Shown piece by piece: positions 26,144 to 36,229 of a stretch of 64,000 nt of DNA. The notes beneath the pieces were generated by a model. The model ran no database searches. It was not told the DNA's origin and saw only the letters and a program-made list of their open reading frames with translations. Within the stretch, counting starts at the first letter, position 1; every line of letters starts with the position of its first letter. The stretch is taken from positions 62,001 to 126,000 of the forward strand of contig NZ_AP014636.1 of the NCBI RefSeq assembly GCF_001547935.1, written 5' to 3'. The position numbers and the translations under genes are program-made. The stretch is from Vibrio tritonius (lineage in GTDB: Bacteria; Pseudomonadota; Gammaproteobacteria; Enterobacterales; Vibrionaceae).

Positions 26144-27415
26144 GTGTTTGAATCTTTTTTCCCCAAACCTAAGTGGTTCTTCCTTTCTTTTATTTTATGG
26201 GCCTTAGTGTGTGTAGTCTCTTGGTATCTACTTATTCAGGGCATCGGCCCTAAGCTGAGTTTAGGTAGCTGGTTTGGCTTTGGTTTTCCTCAACCATTCA
26301 AAGAGGGAGCTTCGCCAGCGATTCAAGCCGCATTTGCCGCCCAGCAAGATAAAGCATTGGATGCGTGGTTGTATCAGTACATGGCTGTCTGTTATGCCTT
26401 GTTCTTAGCGGTCTGGATGAAAATCAGTACCAATAAATGGGCTAAATGGTCGGTATTGGGTTCGGCCTTAATTGTATTTATCACTTGGTTCCAAGTGGAA
26501 GTGAGTGTGATTTTGAACGAATGGTACGGCGAATTTTATAACTTAATCCAAGATGCGCTCGCAAAGCCCAATACCGTAACACTCACGAAGTTTTACAGTG
26601 AACTGATGACAGTTGGCACCATTTTAATGATTGCGATTACTGTCGCGGTGTGTAACGCGTTTTTTGTCAGTCACTACGTGTTCCGTTGGCGTATGGCGAT
26701 GACCGAATACTACACAGCAAAATGGCAGCATGTGCGCCATATCGAGGGGGCATCCCAGCGTATTCAGGAAGACACAATGCGCTTTGCTTCGATAATGGAA
26801 AGTCTTGGTGTGAGTTTCCTCAATTCGGTTATGACTCTTATCGCGTTCTTGCCGATTTTATGGACTCTATCAAGTTACGTAAAAGAGCTGCCTATCATTG
26901 GACCTGTATCACAAGGATTGGTTTTTGTAGCGATTCTGTGGTCGATTTTTGGCACCTTGTTACTTGCTTTTGCGGGGATAAAACTACCCGGATTAGAGTT
27001 TAAAAATCAGAAAGTTGAAGCCGCATATCGTAAGGAGTTGGTGTTTGGGGAAGATAACGAAAACCGAGCGCAGCCGGCAACATTGAATGACCTATTTGAA
27101 CATGTACGGAAAAACTACTTCCGTCTGTATTTGCATTATGTCTATTTTAATGTGGTACGTTACGGCTATTTGCAGTTTGGTACCTTTATCCCGTTGATTG
27201 TGTTAGCACCTTCGATTGTGGGTGGGGTGTTTACTCTGGGCATTATGCAGCGCATCTTAAACGCTTTTGGCAAGGTAGAAGATTCTTTCCAATACCTAGT
27301 GAATTCATGGACAACCATTGTAGAGTTGTTATCCATTCATAAACGTTTGAAAGCTTTTGAAGCGACCATTAGGCATCAAGAATTAGATGCCGTTGAGTCT
27401 GAAGAGATTGCATAA
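26144..27415 (+). CDS. sbmA: SbmA/BacA-type peptide transporter
   Basis: The 423-residue inner-membrane protein aligns by eye with E. coli SbmA along its length. Shared segments include the N-terminal FFPKP, FFVSHYVFRWR, RHIEGASQRIQEDTMRFAS, LPGLEFKNQKVEAAYRKELV and FQYLVNSWTTIVELLS. SbmA-type proteins form proton-driven homodimers that import antimicrobial peptides, microcins and some modified peptides. They have no ATPase domain, and none is seen here. The start is a GTG at 26144, matching the family N-terminus. The gene is monocistronic with a strong terminator. Confidence 0.9.
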   Translation: MFESFFPKPKWFFLSFILWALVCVVSWYLLIQGIGPKLSLGSWFGFGFPQPFKEGASPAIQAAFAAQQDKALDAWLYQYMAVCYALFLAVWMKISTNKWAKWSVLGSALIVFITWFQVEVSVILNEWYGEFYNLIQDALAKPNTVTLTKFYSELMTVGTILMIAITVAVCNAFFVSHYVFRWRMAMTEYYTAKWQHVRHIEGASQRIQEDTMRFASIMESLGVSFLNSVMTLIAFLPILWTLSSYVKELPIIGPVSQGLVFVAILWSIFGTLLLAFAGIKLPGLEFKNQKVEAAYRKELVFGEDNENRAQPATLNDLFEHVRKNYFRLYLHYVYFNVVRYGYLQFGTFIPLIVLAPSIVGGVFTLGIMQRILNAFGKVEDSFQYLVNSWTTIVELLSIHKRLKAFEATIRHQELDAVESEEIA

Positions 27416-27440
27416 TTTGCTGTCCTGATTTTATAAAAAC

Positions 27441-27474
27441 AAAAGGCGCCCAAGTTTCCAAGGGCGCCTTTTTT
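27441..27474. terminator. bidirectional intrinsic terminator
   Basis: The stem AAAAGGCGCCC/GGGCGCCTTTT lies between the convergent sbmA and YjiH-type genes, with A- and T-tracts on both sides. Confidence 0.9.
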
Positions 27475-27489
27475 GTAAACTCGTCGTCT

Positions 27490-28869
27490 TTAAAACAGTA
27501 GGTTAGCAACCAACACAATCACTGGTAATGTGATCAAGGTGCGAATGATGAAGATAAAGAACAGTTCAAAAATGTTGACTGGAATCTTGCTACCAAGCAT
27601 TAGTGCGCCGACTTCCGACATGTAAATCAACTGAGTAACAGACATTGCCGCGACGATAAAGCGAGTCATTTCACTGTGAATTGAAGTCGCTAGAATCGCA
27701 GGAATAAACATATCAGCAAAACCTACCACGATTGTACGAGATGCCTCGACCGCTTCTGGCACGCCTAGCAGCTTCAAATAAGGAATGAAAGGCTGACCGA
27801 GTAGAGAAAATACCGAAGTGTGCTCTGCTATCATCAATGCTGCCGTACCCAAGCCCATAACGACTGGTAGCACACCAAACACCATATCAATAACGTTACG
27901 TACGCCTTCTGCAAAAATGGATTTGAGTGATTTGGTTTGTGCCGCTTTATTTAGAGCAAGTTTTAGGCCCCAAGAAAAAGCCGTTTCGCCTTGTGGAATT
28001 GCATCCGCATCAGGGCGTGGCTTTGAGCCGTCGATGTAGATGTCTTTTTTCCAGCACAAAGGTGGTAAACGTGGAATGATAACCGCCGCAACCACACCCG
28101 CGAGACAAATTGCGCCATAGAAAGGCAAGAACATTTGCTCAAGCCCAACTTGTGCGATAACAACAAGACTGAATGTGATCGATACTGCTGAAAAAGTGGT
28201 TGCCACAACCGCTGCTTCACGTTGAGTGTAGAAACGTTCTTCGTATTGTTTACTAGTGAGCAAAATCCCCACGCTGCCATCGCCAAGCCAAGAAGCCATA
28301 CAGTCAATGGCGCTGCGACCCGGAAGATTGAACACTGGTCGCATGATTTTACTTAACAAGCTACCAAACAGTTCCAGTAAACCGAAGTTGAGCAGTAGTG
28401 GTAAAAGTAGGCCAGCAAAGACGAATACGGAGAATAGAGTAGGTAGTAAGTCTCCTAAGACTAGTCCGCCAGTGTTCTCTTCCCAAACCATATTGGGGCC
28501 AACATTGTAATGGGTCATAACAATTGCAACGCCGCCAAACAGACGCACAATAAGCCAAATCCATGAAGGGTTGAATAAACCATTCAAAAATGGCTTTTTA
28601 GTAATCGCTTTCGGTTGGAAAAGTTTAACTAGCAGGGATGCGACTGCCATGAAGGCTACGATACCAGTAATCATTGGTACAAGGGCATCGCCGAGTAAGG
28701 CTTTAAGAGATTTAGCCAATACGGCTACCGGAATGGTATACGAACCTTGGTAGTGTATTGGTGCCATAAACAAAAGAATCCCAATAATAGACGGGATTAA
28801 AAAGCGCCATACGGTAGCTGAAGTATGAGTTTGCTCCGTATTTGTTAGAGCTTGGGCGTTATCTTGCAT
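27490..28869 (-). CDS. YjiH-family membrane protein with nucleoside-transporter-type gate domains
   Basis: The 459-residue protein has about ten membrane segments. It contains two nucleoside recognition (gate) type regions, around GRSAIDCMASWLGDGSVGIL and VEASRTIVVGFADMFIPAIL. It matches the YjiH family in length and layout. Gate-domain proteins of this sort are thought to transport nucleosides or other small solutes, but no YjiH substrate is established. It is a single gene; 349 bp separate it from the next gene upstream. Confidence 0.78.
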   Translation of the reverse strand: MQDNAQALTNTEQTHTSATVWRFLIPSIIGILLFMAPIHYQGSYTIPVAVLAKSLKALLGDALVPMITGIVAFMAVASLLVKLFQPKAITKKPFLNGLFNPSWIWLIVRLFGGVAIVMTHYNVGPNMVWEENTGGLVLGDLLPTLFSVFVFAGLLLPLLLNFGLLELFGSLLSKIMRPVFNLPGRSAIDCMASWLGDGSVGILLTSKQYEERFYTQREAAVVATTFSAVSITFSLVVIAQVGLEQMFLPFYGAICLAGVVAAVIIPRLPPLCWKKDIYIDGSKPRPDADAIPQGETAFSWGLKLALNKAAQTKSLKSIFAEGVRNVIDMVFGVLPVVMGLGTAALMIAEHTSVFSLLGQPFIPYLKLLGVPEAVEASRTIVVGFADMFIPAILATSIHSEMTRFIVAAMSVTQLIYMSEVGALMLGSKIPVNIFELFFIFIIRTLITLPVIVLVANLLF

Positions 28870-29218
28870 CGTTTATCTCATGTGACTATTGTATTTTCCC
28901 TCCATGGAATATTCATTCACTTAATGTCCGTATTTAATCGGAACGCAAGGATAGCTACTTTTATATTAGGATGCAATACTATTCACCATACAACCTTAAC
29001 TATTCAAATTAATTGTCTTTAAAATGATAAAAGTAAAGGATATGTATTTTATTACACTTTGCTAACAGAACGTGTTTTTATGCAATCGATTACTTTATTT
29101 AGCTACTGGCTGGAGTAAAAAGTACTGAGGTATTTCATAAAGATGAGTTCGGTCTAGTCGATAAAACCGAACTCAGAGAAGTGGTGTTGCGATTGTTTTT
29201 TTAACGTATTAATAACAA
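28870..29218. other. intergenic region with a 9-bp perfect hairpin
   Basis: This holds the promoter region of the YjiH gene and the 3' flank of the SulP gene. GAGTTCGGT (29145-29153) and ACCGAACTC (29166-29174) form a perfect 9-bp stem with a 12-base loop, about 45 bp past the SulP stop on the minus strand. No T-run follows on that strand, so it is at best an atypical terminator. Nothing else was recognised. Confidence 0.45.
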
Positions 29219-30871
29219 TCAATCGGACGCAATATCACGACAGGCGAAGCTTAATGCAGAGTCAAATTGAGCAAAATAATGCTCTTCTCCAATCAATGCC
29301 ACAATACCAGCACGATGCAGTTTGTGGTCTACGCGGTTATTCGCTCCAGAAATGCATACCTCAACCCCTTTTTTATGAAAACTACGAATAATGTCTTCCA
29401 GTGATTGCAGGCCAGTAATATCCATAAAGGGCACCCATTTGAGGCGAATGATCAGAATCTTTGGTGACTCTTGAATCGAGTTCATCACACGTTCGAATGT
29501 TTCTGCTGCGCCAAAGAAGAATGGGCCTTCGAGAGCGTATACGGCCACTTCTCGCGGTAGATGAGTATGGCCATTTTTCGCAAGTACGTGAGACACTTCT
29601 TCAGAGGCATCCACTTTCACTTCAACACTGGTCGCCATGCGACGCACAAATTGCAAAATCGCGATGATTACGCCGATATTAACGGCGACCACTAAGTCTG
29701 CAAATACCGTTAATAGGAAGGTGGTCAGCAAAATCACAACGTCAGCATGTGGGGCTCGACGAACCAGTTTTACGAAATGGCGCGCTTCGCTCATGTTCCA
29801 CGCCACAACAAATAAGATAGCGCTCAATGTGGCTAGCGGAATATTGACCGCAAGAGGAGCGAGCACTAATAGAATCACCACTAAGGTTATTGAGTGCACT
29901 ACGCCTGAAATAGGACTGTTCCCCCCATTACGGATGTTGGTTGCGGTGCGCGCAATGGCACCCGTTGCAGCAATACCACCAAACAGTGGCGTGACCATGT
30001 TGGCGAGCCCTTGACCAATCAGTTCTTGGTTAGAATCGTGTCTGGTGCCTGCCATTCCATCTGCTACTACAGCTGAAAGCAGTGATTCAATCGCACCAAG
30101 CATGGCAATAGCGAAAGCTGGGCCGATAAGCGCAATCATGTCAGAGAAAGTGACATGCGGTACGCTGAATTCCGGTAGTCCTTCTGGAATGCCACCAAAT
30201 GCAGACCCGATGGTTCTGACACCATCAAACTGCATCACGTATTGTAGTGACGTTACCACCACTAATGCGAGTAGTGGACCTGGTACTTTTTTCAGCCCGG
30301 GCACTTTAGGCCCCATCAACACCAAAAATAGCGACAGTGCCGCCAGCAGAGTGGTGGTGAGGTGCAACTGTGGAAAGACTTGGATAAGGGCCAATAATTT
30401 CTGGTGGAAATGTTCACCGGTAATGGCTGGTAAGCCAAAGAAGTCGCGCCATTGACCAACCCAGATGATCACCCCGATACCGCTGGTAAAACCAATAATG
30501 ACAGGGTCTGGGATAAAGCGAATGATGGTACCTAACTTAGTGATACCCAATAGTAGCAGGATGACTCCAGCCATCATGGTGGCAATTTGTAATCCTGTGA
30601 TGCCGTACTGACCCACAATTCCAGCAAGGATGACGATGAAAGCACCCGTAGGCCCTGCGATTTGGATGCGAGAGCCGCCAAACAGAGAAACGATGATACC
30701 GGCAAAAATGGAGGTATAAATGCCCTGTTCGGGTTTCACACCAGAGGCAATAGCGAACGCCATGGCCAGAGGGAGGGCAACCACACCAACAATCACACCT
30801 GAGCTGAGGTTTATCAGCCAATTAGAGCGTTTTAGTAGCCCGGCACGGTATGATTCATAAATGGCAAGCAT
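29219..30871 (-). CDS. SulP-family anion transporter with STAS domain
   Basis: This 550-residue protein has a SulP (SLC26-type) membrane domain over about residues 15-400 (SGVIVGVVALPLAMAFAIASG near the start, then GSRIQIAGPTGAFIVI). A C-terminal cytoplasmic STAS domain follows (about 435-540, VPFMDITGLQSLEDII). Bacterial members move bicarbonate, dicarboxylates or sulfate with H+ or Na+. The sequence alone does not settle the anion, though DauA-like and BicA-like proteins share this form. It is a single gene. Confidence 0.87.
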   Translation of the reverse strand: MLAIYESYRAGLLKRSNWLINLSSGVIVGVVALPLAMAFAIASGVKPEQGIYTSIFAGIIVSLFGGSRIQIAGPTGAFIVILAGIVGQYGITGLQIATMMAGVILLLLGITKLGTIIRFIPDPVIIGFTSGIGVIIWVGQWRDFFGLPAITGEHFHQKLLALIQVFPQLHLTTTLLAALSLFLVLMGPKVPGLKKVPGPLLALVVVTSLQYVMQFDGVRTIGSAFGGIPEGLPEFSVPHVTFSDMIALIGPAFAIAMLGAIESLLSAVVADGMAGTRHDSNQELIGQGLANMVTPLFGGIAATGAIARTATNIRNGGNSPISGVVHSITLVVILLVLAPLAVNIPLATLSAILFVVAWNMSEARHFVKLVRRAPHADVVILLTTFLLTVFADLVVAVNIGVIIAILQFVRRMATSVEVKVDASEEVSHVLAKNGHTHLPREVAVYALEGPFFFGAAETFERVMNSIQESPKILIIRLKWVPFMDITGLQSLEDIIRSFHKKGVEVCISGANNRVDHKLHRAGIVALIGEEHYFAQFDSALSFACRDIASD

Positions 30872-31220
30872 AGTTGATTACCTTATTCATAAAAGAAGGA
30901 GAGAAAACGCGGATTCTACGCTCATTCCCCCCTCTGTAAAGTGGGATGTAACCCGCTGGTAAGATCTGTTGATGTTAATCAAAATAGTGGACAAGAGGTT
31001 AGTGTTCACTAGCTTTAAATCAACTTACTCATGATGAATATTGTTTGTGTTCGAAAGCCGTTGTATGCGAGCTGGCTCAGTAGCTATGCTTCAAGGTTGA
31101 GAAAAAATAGCGCCGATTCATAGAGAAATTCACCACGAGGCACTTCAATATTGTGCATATGGATGAAATTACTTATGATTAAGTTGGTTGGATATTTTCT
31201 ATACAGAAACGGAGTTTGTC
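30872..31220. other. intergenic region between divergent SulP and CBM48 genes
   Basis: This is 349 bp with no gene or structured element that I can support. It should hold promoters for both flanking genes. Confidence 0.4.
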
Positions 31221-31520
31221 ATGATCAACAAGCGCTTTTTTAAAACTAAAGATGAAGTTGAAGTCACTTTCGAAGTAGAAGCACCAGAGACCACCTCTCA
31301 TGTCGATATCGTCGCTGATTTTCTTGATTGGCAGCCAGAGCCAATGAAAAAAAGAGGCAAGACTCAGGTTTTTAAATTTAAAACCCGTCTCCCTAAGGGT
31401 GCCGAGTTTCAGTTCCGTTACTTGGTCGATGAAATTGAATGGGTGAATGACCCTAAAGCGGATAGTTACATCCCTAACGGTTATGGCCAAGATAACTGTT
31501 TAGTATCGACTCACGAATAG
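31221..31520 (+). CDS. stand-alone CBM48/isoamylase early-set domain protein
   Basis: The 99-residue protein is a single glycogen-recognition-like (isoamylase N-terminal) beta-sandwich. It shows VTFEVEAPETTSHVDIVADFLDW near the start, then KFKTRLPKGAEFQFRYLVD and WVNDPKADSYIPNGYGQDN. No catalytic domain is attached and no signal peptide is seen. The domain usually binds alpha-glucans or acts as a regulatory module. The ATG at 31221 has GGAG 7 bp upstream. From memory, V. cholerae has the same small protein at the same place, before an M23 peptidase gene. Confidence 0.78.
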   Translation: MINKRFFKTKDEVEVTFEVEAPETTSHVDIVADFLDWQPEPMKKRGKTQVFKFKTRLPKGAEFQFRYLVDEIEWVNDPKADSYIPNGYGQDNCLVSTHE

Positions 31521-31625
31521 GCGCTTAGATTCATTTAGCGTTTTACTTATATTTCAATGTTATCAGTGCGTTTAACTCGATAAACCGCAGTGATATTATG
31601 CTCATATATATCCAGCGATATTGAC

Positions 31626-31652
31626 AAAAAAGGCACTTATTGTGCCTTTTTT
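31626..31652 (+). terminator. intrinsic terminator
   Basis: The stem AAAAAAGGCAC/GTGCCTTTTTT with a TTATT loop lies 105 bp after the CBM48 gene and before the M23 peptidase gene. Confidence 0.85.
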
Positions 31653-31703
31653 GGGTATTTGGTGACAGGAGCTAGGTGACTTTTTTTTGAGAAACCCGTA
31701 CTC

Positions 31704-33053
31704 TTGTCGCAGTTTTATATTGAATACACGGGTCGGATAGTGCAAACAAAATCTCTAATGCTCCGATTTGCTGAACTTTCTAAACCGAAGAAAGCATCAG
31801 TTATCGGCTTTCCATTGCTTGGATTGGCAATTTTATCTTCCGCTCTTAATAATAATGGATTGCACAAAAGCGTTCAGATAACCATTCCTGAAAATCAGAT
31901 TGTTGAATCCATTCTCACGAACAACGCTGAAGTAAAACATGATATTCCAGCGTTTGAGTATGAGATCAAAGAAGGTGATAACCTAAGCACCATCTTCACG
32001 CATCTTGGTTTTAGCTATCAAGAGCTGATGAAAATCATGGAAACGGATTTAAACTATTTGGCGCTGGACACCTTGCAGCCTGGTAACACTTTACGTTTTT
32101 GGCGAGCAGACGATGGTCAATCCTTGCAAAAAATGGAGCTGGTGTTTGGTATCGCGCACAAGGCAGTGTATAGCCTCAATAGTGATGGCGGCTATGATTT
32201 CGATGATATCAAGATCCCTGGCACCTGGCAGGAACGTCCTTTATTGGGTGAAATTCAAGGCAGCTTTTCTCAATCAGCTTATAAACTGGGTTTGAATAGT
32301 TCAGAGATTGAGCAGATCGTGAGCTTGCTTAAAGACAAGCTGAATTTTGCGCGAGATTTACGCGCTGGTGATCGTTTTGAAGTGGTGCAATCTCGTCAAT
32401 TTGTCGATGAGCAACTGACTGGCGATCGTGAAATAGAAGCGATTAAAATTTTCACCCATCAAGGCATGATTGCTGCTTATCTAAACAAAGACGGTCAATA
32501 TTATGATGGTCGTGGTGAGAGCTTACAAAAAGCGTTTCGCCGCTTTCCTACCACAAAGCATTTTCGTATTTCCTCGCCGTTTAACCCGCATCGAGTTCAC
32601 CCTGTTACTGGGCGCTTAATGCCGCACAACGGAACAGACTTTGCTGCTCCTGTAGGTACCCCAGTGCTTTCTACGGGGGATGGTGTCGTGATCTTGACCC
32701 GTAAACACCCGTACGCCGGGAATTATGTAGTGATAAAGCACGATAACACCTATACCACTCGTTATTTGCACCTCAGCAAAATCTTAGTGCGTAGAGGTCA
32801 GCATGTGAAGCGTGGCGAAAAAATAGCGTTGTCAGGCTCAACGGGTCGAGTGACTGGCCCTCACCTGCATTACGAATTAATCGTACGTGGTCATCCAGTT
32901 AACGCAATGACAGCGAAAATTCCTATGGCGCGTTCGGTGCCTAAAGGCGATATGAAACAGTTTAAGAAGCGCCGTGATGAGCTGGATAAAATGTTGGGAG
33001 ATCAAGAGCAACTGCTTGCTGCCAATGAGAAGAACAAAGCGAACGCTAGCTAA
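31704..33053 (+). CDS. M23-family peptidoglycan endopeptidase (ShyA/MepM-like)
   Basis: The 449-residue envelope enzyme has a membrane-anchor or signal segment (about 30-52) and a LysM/OapA-like domain (about 85-150). A linker domain and a C-terminal M23 LytM domain (about 300-415) follow. The zinc-site residues are present: HNGTDFAAP (His, Asp) and GPHLHYEL (HxH). It should cleave D,D-crosslinks to allow wall growth. By domain order and neighbourhood it resembles V. cholerae ShyA. The start is uncertain: the frame begins at a non-ATG codon at 31704, and ATG at 31758 (MLRFAELSKPKK) is an alternative. Confidence 0.87.
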   Translation: MSQFYIEYTGRIVQTKSLMLRFAELSKPKKASVIGFPLLGLAILSSALNNNGLHKSVQITIPENQIVESILTNNAEVKHDIPAFEYEIKEGDNLSTIFTHLGFSYQELMKIMETDLNYLALDTLQPGNTLRFWRADDGQSLQKMELVFGIAHKAVYSLNSDGGYDFDDIKIPGTWQERPLLGEIQGSFSQSAYKLGLNSSEIEQIVSLLKDKLNFARDLRAGDRFEVVQSRQFVDEQLTGDREIEAIKIFTHQGMIAAYLNKDGQYYDGRGESLQKAFRRFPTTKHFRISSPFNPHRVHPVTGRLMPHNGTDFAAPVGTPVLSTGDGVVILTRKHPYAGNYVVIKHDNTYTTRYLHLSKILVRRGQHVKRGEKIALSGSTGRVTGPHLHYELIVRGHPVNAMTAKIPMARSVPKGDMKQFKKRRDELDKMLGDQEQLLAANEKNKANAS

Positions 33054-33056
33054 AAC

Positions 33057-33081
33057 AAAACCCACCTTTCGGTGGGTTTTT
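33057..33081. terminator. bidirectional intrinsic terminator
   Basis: AAAACCCACC/GGTGGGTTTTT with a TTTC loop sits tightly between the convergent M23 and GGDEF-EAL genes. Confidence 0.88.
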
Positions 33082-34917
33082 CTATTCTGTTTTATCGACT
33101 GCGGGATAAGGCTCGTCATAAAACGGTAACTTATTTGGCATGTCTTGCGGTTTGAGTGGTCGTGAGAAATAAAAGCCTTGAATTTGCTGGCAACCCATTT
33201 GATAGAGCTTGTCCAGCGCTTGTTTGGTTTCAACACCTTCGGCTATTAAATCCACATCCAACTGTTTGGCTAATTGAATAATCAGAGAAATAACACGTTC
33301 TGAGGTTTGATTAGTGAGCATGTTACGTACGAAAGTTGCGTCAATTTTAATACAATCGATTGGGTAACTATGGATGTAGTTAAGGCTGGAATAACCTGTA
33401 CCGAAATCGTCCAGTGCAATCGTAAAACCGAGCCGTCGCAACGTATCTAATCGATAGACAATATCGGTGGTTGGCGACAGAAGTACCGATTCTGTAAGCT
33501 CGATAGTAAATGAACTCGGGCTGAATTGATAACGAGCTAAAGTGGTCGTTAAAAATTCTATGTAATTGGGTGTGTGCGAAAGTTGCTCTGCTGAGCAGTT
33601 AATCCCTAGTTTTACGGGATAGCCTAACGAAGTCTCTAACTCTTTCTTGGCTAAGCAGGCCAGTTCAATGATTTTTTCGCCTAGCTGGATGATCAAACCT
33701 GATTGCTCTGCGGCTTCGATAAACTCCAACGGACTGACTTCTCCTAAAAGAGGTTGGTGCCAACGAGCTAATACTTCAAAATAGTTCCAGTGGTGCTCAT
33801 CCTTTGTCACGATAGGTTGAACAACGACATACAGTTCTTGCGTTTGTTCTAGGGGCTTATTGATTTCTTCTTTAAGTAATTCAATAAGCTGTGTACGACG
33901 CATGTATTGCTGGTTGAGATGAGAATCAAACCAGCGAATGACCTCCCCTCGATGAGTTTTGCTATCGTTAAGCGCAATGCTGGCGTTGGCAATGAGCTGT
34001 TCTGCGCTGTGTACTTTGTGGGTATAGCTTGCTAACCCCATGCGAGCGCTCAGCGAAATTTTGTGGGGCCCAACATGAAAGCCACGCTCCAATGTATCAT
34101 GCAGCTCATAGCAGAGCATTGATGGATCATCGTCGGTAAGGATAAACGCAAATTCATCGCCAGATAACCGAAAGCGCTCGTGCTCATTTGGCACTATTTG
34201 GCATATTTCTTGTGCTATATGTCGGAGTACTTTATCGCCAACATAATGACCATGTAAGTCATTGATTTCTTGAAAATGGTCAATATCGAGAACCACTAGG
34301 ATAAAATTGGCTGACTTTGATTCAATGAGTCTCTCCAGCTTGTCTTCCATGTAATTACGATTCATCAAATTAGTTAAATTGTCATGAGAGACTTCATGGC
34401 TGAGTTGGTATATCAATGAATCGGTGCGGTCGAGAAGGCGTTGATGCTCAAGACTATGCGAGATAAAAAAGGAAATGACACGATGAAAGTCTAATCTTTC
34501 GTTATCAAGCTCTACGTGGGAAGAAAACACCGAAACAAGGGCACCAATAATGTCTCTTGTGGAAGAGCGTAACGGAATAATTAAATAATTGACTGGTGTG
34601 TTATCCGTTGTGACTTGAAGTTCCGTATTGGTTCCCCAAAAATAGTCACTGTAGGGTTGAGACAAGGCAACGCTTACCAGCGAGTCGGCCAGAGGGTGGG
34701 CATAAAGCGATTCTGCCAATAGGTGATTCTGTGCTAAAGCTAATGAGTGCCCCATTACGCCGAGCCTATCAAACTCGACAAGCTCACTGTAGAGACTGTC
34801 ACATGCTTTATGGAGTGTGAGTGTTGCTTGCTCTAATATCGATTTACCACGGCACTCAGTAAGAGCGCTTAGCGTTTCGACGTTGATTAAGGGAGTATTT
34901 TTCGGTGTTGTTATCAT
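33082..34917 (-). CDS. GAF-GGDEF-EAL c-di-GMP protein
   Basis: The 611-residue protein has an N-terminal GAF-like sensor (about 10-160), a GGDEF domain with altered loop SGDEF (252-256) and no I-site, and an EAL domain with EVL (381-383). Other EAL residues look intact: ELTES (473-477), DDFGTGYSS (503-511), EGVET (560-564) and QGFYFSRP. It is therefore more likely a c-di-GMP phosphodiesterase, with the GGDEF part perhaps sensing GTP. It converges on the M23 peptidase gene. The ATG at 34917 gives a full sensor domain. Confidence 0.88.
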   Translation of the reverse strand: MITTPKNTPLINVETLSALTECRGKSILEQATLTLHKACDSLYSELVEFDRLGVMGHSLALAQNHLLAESLYAHPLADSLVSVALSQPYSDYFWGTNTELQVTTDNTPVNYLIIPLRSSTRDIIGALVSVFSSHVELDNERLDFHRVISFFISHSLEHQRLLDRTDSLIYQLSHEVSHDNLTNLMNRNYMEDKLERLIESKSANFILVVLDIDHFQEINDLHGHYVGDKVLRHIAQEICQIVPNEHERFRLSGDEFAFILTDDDPSMLCYELHDTLERGFHVGPHKISLSARMGLASYTHKVHSAEQLIANASIALNDSKTHRGEVIRWFDSHLNQQYMRRTQLIELLKEEINKPLEQTQELYVVVQPIVTKDEHHWNYFEVLARWHQPLLGEVSPLEFIEAAEQSGLIIQLGEKIIELACLAKKELETSLGYPVKLGINCSAEQLSHTPNYIEFLTTTLARYQFSPSSFTIELTESVLLSPTTDIVYRLDTLRRLGFTIALDDFGTGYSSLNYIHSYPIDCIKIDATFVRNMLTNQTSERVISLIIQLAKQLDVDLIAEGVETKQALDKLYQMGCQQIQGFYFSRPLKPQDMPNKLPFYDEPYPAVDKTE

Positions 34918-35164
34918 AGCGGTTCTATCTACCTTAACCGACTTTCCTAGAATTAGATTGAGCTGAGGGCTATCCCAACACTGACGGACGCTTTAAATAG
35001 GCGCTTAATTACTATGAAACAATGTGTGGTTATTTTCCACTCAATAGCCGGGGCGAGAAAATGTGATACTGGACAAAAACAATGAATTTCAGATTGATAG
35101 GTGAGGTGAAGAATATGGACCAATTTGCTTACATGTGACATTGATCCTATATTCTTTCGCTGCG

Positions 35165-36058
35165 TTACTTGTTCGTGGAATCATCATGAGAGAGCTGCTC
35201 TCGCAGATAATCAAGAAACAAACGAGTCCTAGTGTGTTGATAGTCGAGTTTAGGATAATAAGCGTAGACGGTCGCTTGATCTAAGGTGACATCCGGTAGA
35301 ATACGGACCAGATTTCCCTGACGAATTTCATCTTTTAGCATCACGTCATTGGTGACGATAATGCCCAAACCGCTTTTCCCAGCATAATAGAGCGCTTCTG
35401 GGTTGGTTGTCGCAAAGTTCCCACTAAGAACAATGCGTTTCCCTCGGCCTGCTTTCACTTCAGTGTGTGGGCGCTCTCCCCAGCACAACACATTATGCTG
35501 CGTGAGTTCTTCTAATGTTTTTGGGGTGCCATGTTCTTCAAGGTAGAGAGGTGAAGCATAAAATCCCGCCTTATGAACAAATAGTGGTGTGGTTTTAAAA
35601 CTCAACGAATTAAGTTGCTCAATCTCTCGACTGATAAAGAGATCCAAATGCAGCTCCGGCAATTGGCCAGGGGTAGTGGTGATGAGTTGAATTCGAATAT
35701 CAGGATAACGTTTTAAAAAACCATCTAAATATTGCATCAGAAATTTTGAACCCACTGCGAGCGTTGCGCCGATTTTTAATAAACCTGCGGGGTTAAGGTT
35801 AACAGATCTGGTTTCGTCGAGTACGGATTGCCAGCTTTCTATTTGTGCTTTCGCTCGTTCATAAAAAAGGACGCCGGCTTCTGTTTGCGTGACAGAGCGG
35901 GTGGTACGTTTTAGCAACTGCACGCCAATCCGTTCTTCAAGCCAATGGATACGCTTACTCACAGCGGAGCTGGTGGTATTAAGCTTGCGAGCTGCACCGT
36001 TAAAGCTACCCTCTTCAACAACACGAATGTAGGTGTGGGCACTTTGAAGCCAATCCAT
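35165..36058 (-). CDS. LysR-family transcriptional regulator
   Basis: The 297-residue regulator has an N-terminal winged helix (VVEEGSFNGAARKLNTTSSA, then KRIHWLEERIGVQLLKRTTR) and a C-terminal periplasmic-binding-protein-like effector domain from about residue 90. It is divergent from an MFS efflux-type gene across about 170 bp and may control it. The effector is unknown. Confidence 0.85.
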   Translation of the reverse strand: MDWLQSAHTYIRVVEEGSFNGAARKLNTTSSAVSKRIHWLEERIGVQLLKRTTRSVTQTEAGVLFYERAKAQIESWQSVLDETRSVNLNPAGLLKIGATLAVGSKFLMQYLDGFLKRYPDIRIQLITTTPGQLPELHLDLFISREIEQLNSLSFKTTPLFVHKAGFYASPLYLEEHGTPKTLEELTQHNVLCWGERPHTEVKAGRGKRIVLSGNFATTNPEALYYAGKSGLGIIVTNDVMLKDEIRQGNLVRILPDVTLDQATVYAYYPKLDYQHTRTRLFLDYLREQLSHDDSTNK

Positions 36059-36229
36059 TTTTTCTCCTTCTTAGAATCATTCCCTATGGGAACTAATTCA
36101 TTTCCAAAATCAGTGATTATCAAAATTCGAGCTCCAATATACTATACCAGTCTCGCAACGCCTATTGCTAAACATGCGCCAGTTATTTCCTTGGTCTGGT
36201 ACTACTTTTCTTTTCTGTTAAGAGCGCAC

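Noticed and set aside
29145..29174. Perfect 9-bp inverted repeat as the SulP terminator
   Set aside because: There is no T-run on the relevant strand. It is mentioned only as a hairpin of unknown role.
35945..36229. 95-residue N-terminal extension of the MFS protein
   Set aside because: It overlaps the start of the divergent LysR gene and has no family match; the ATG at 36230 fits the family.
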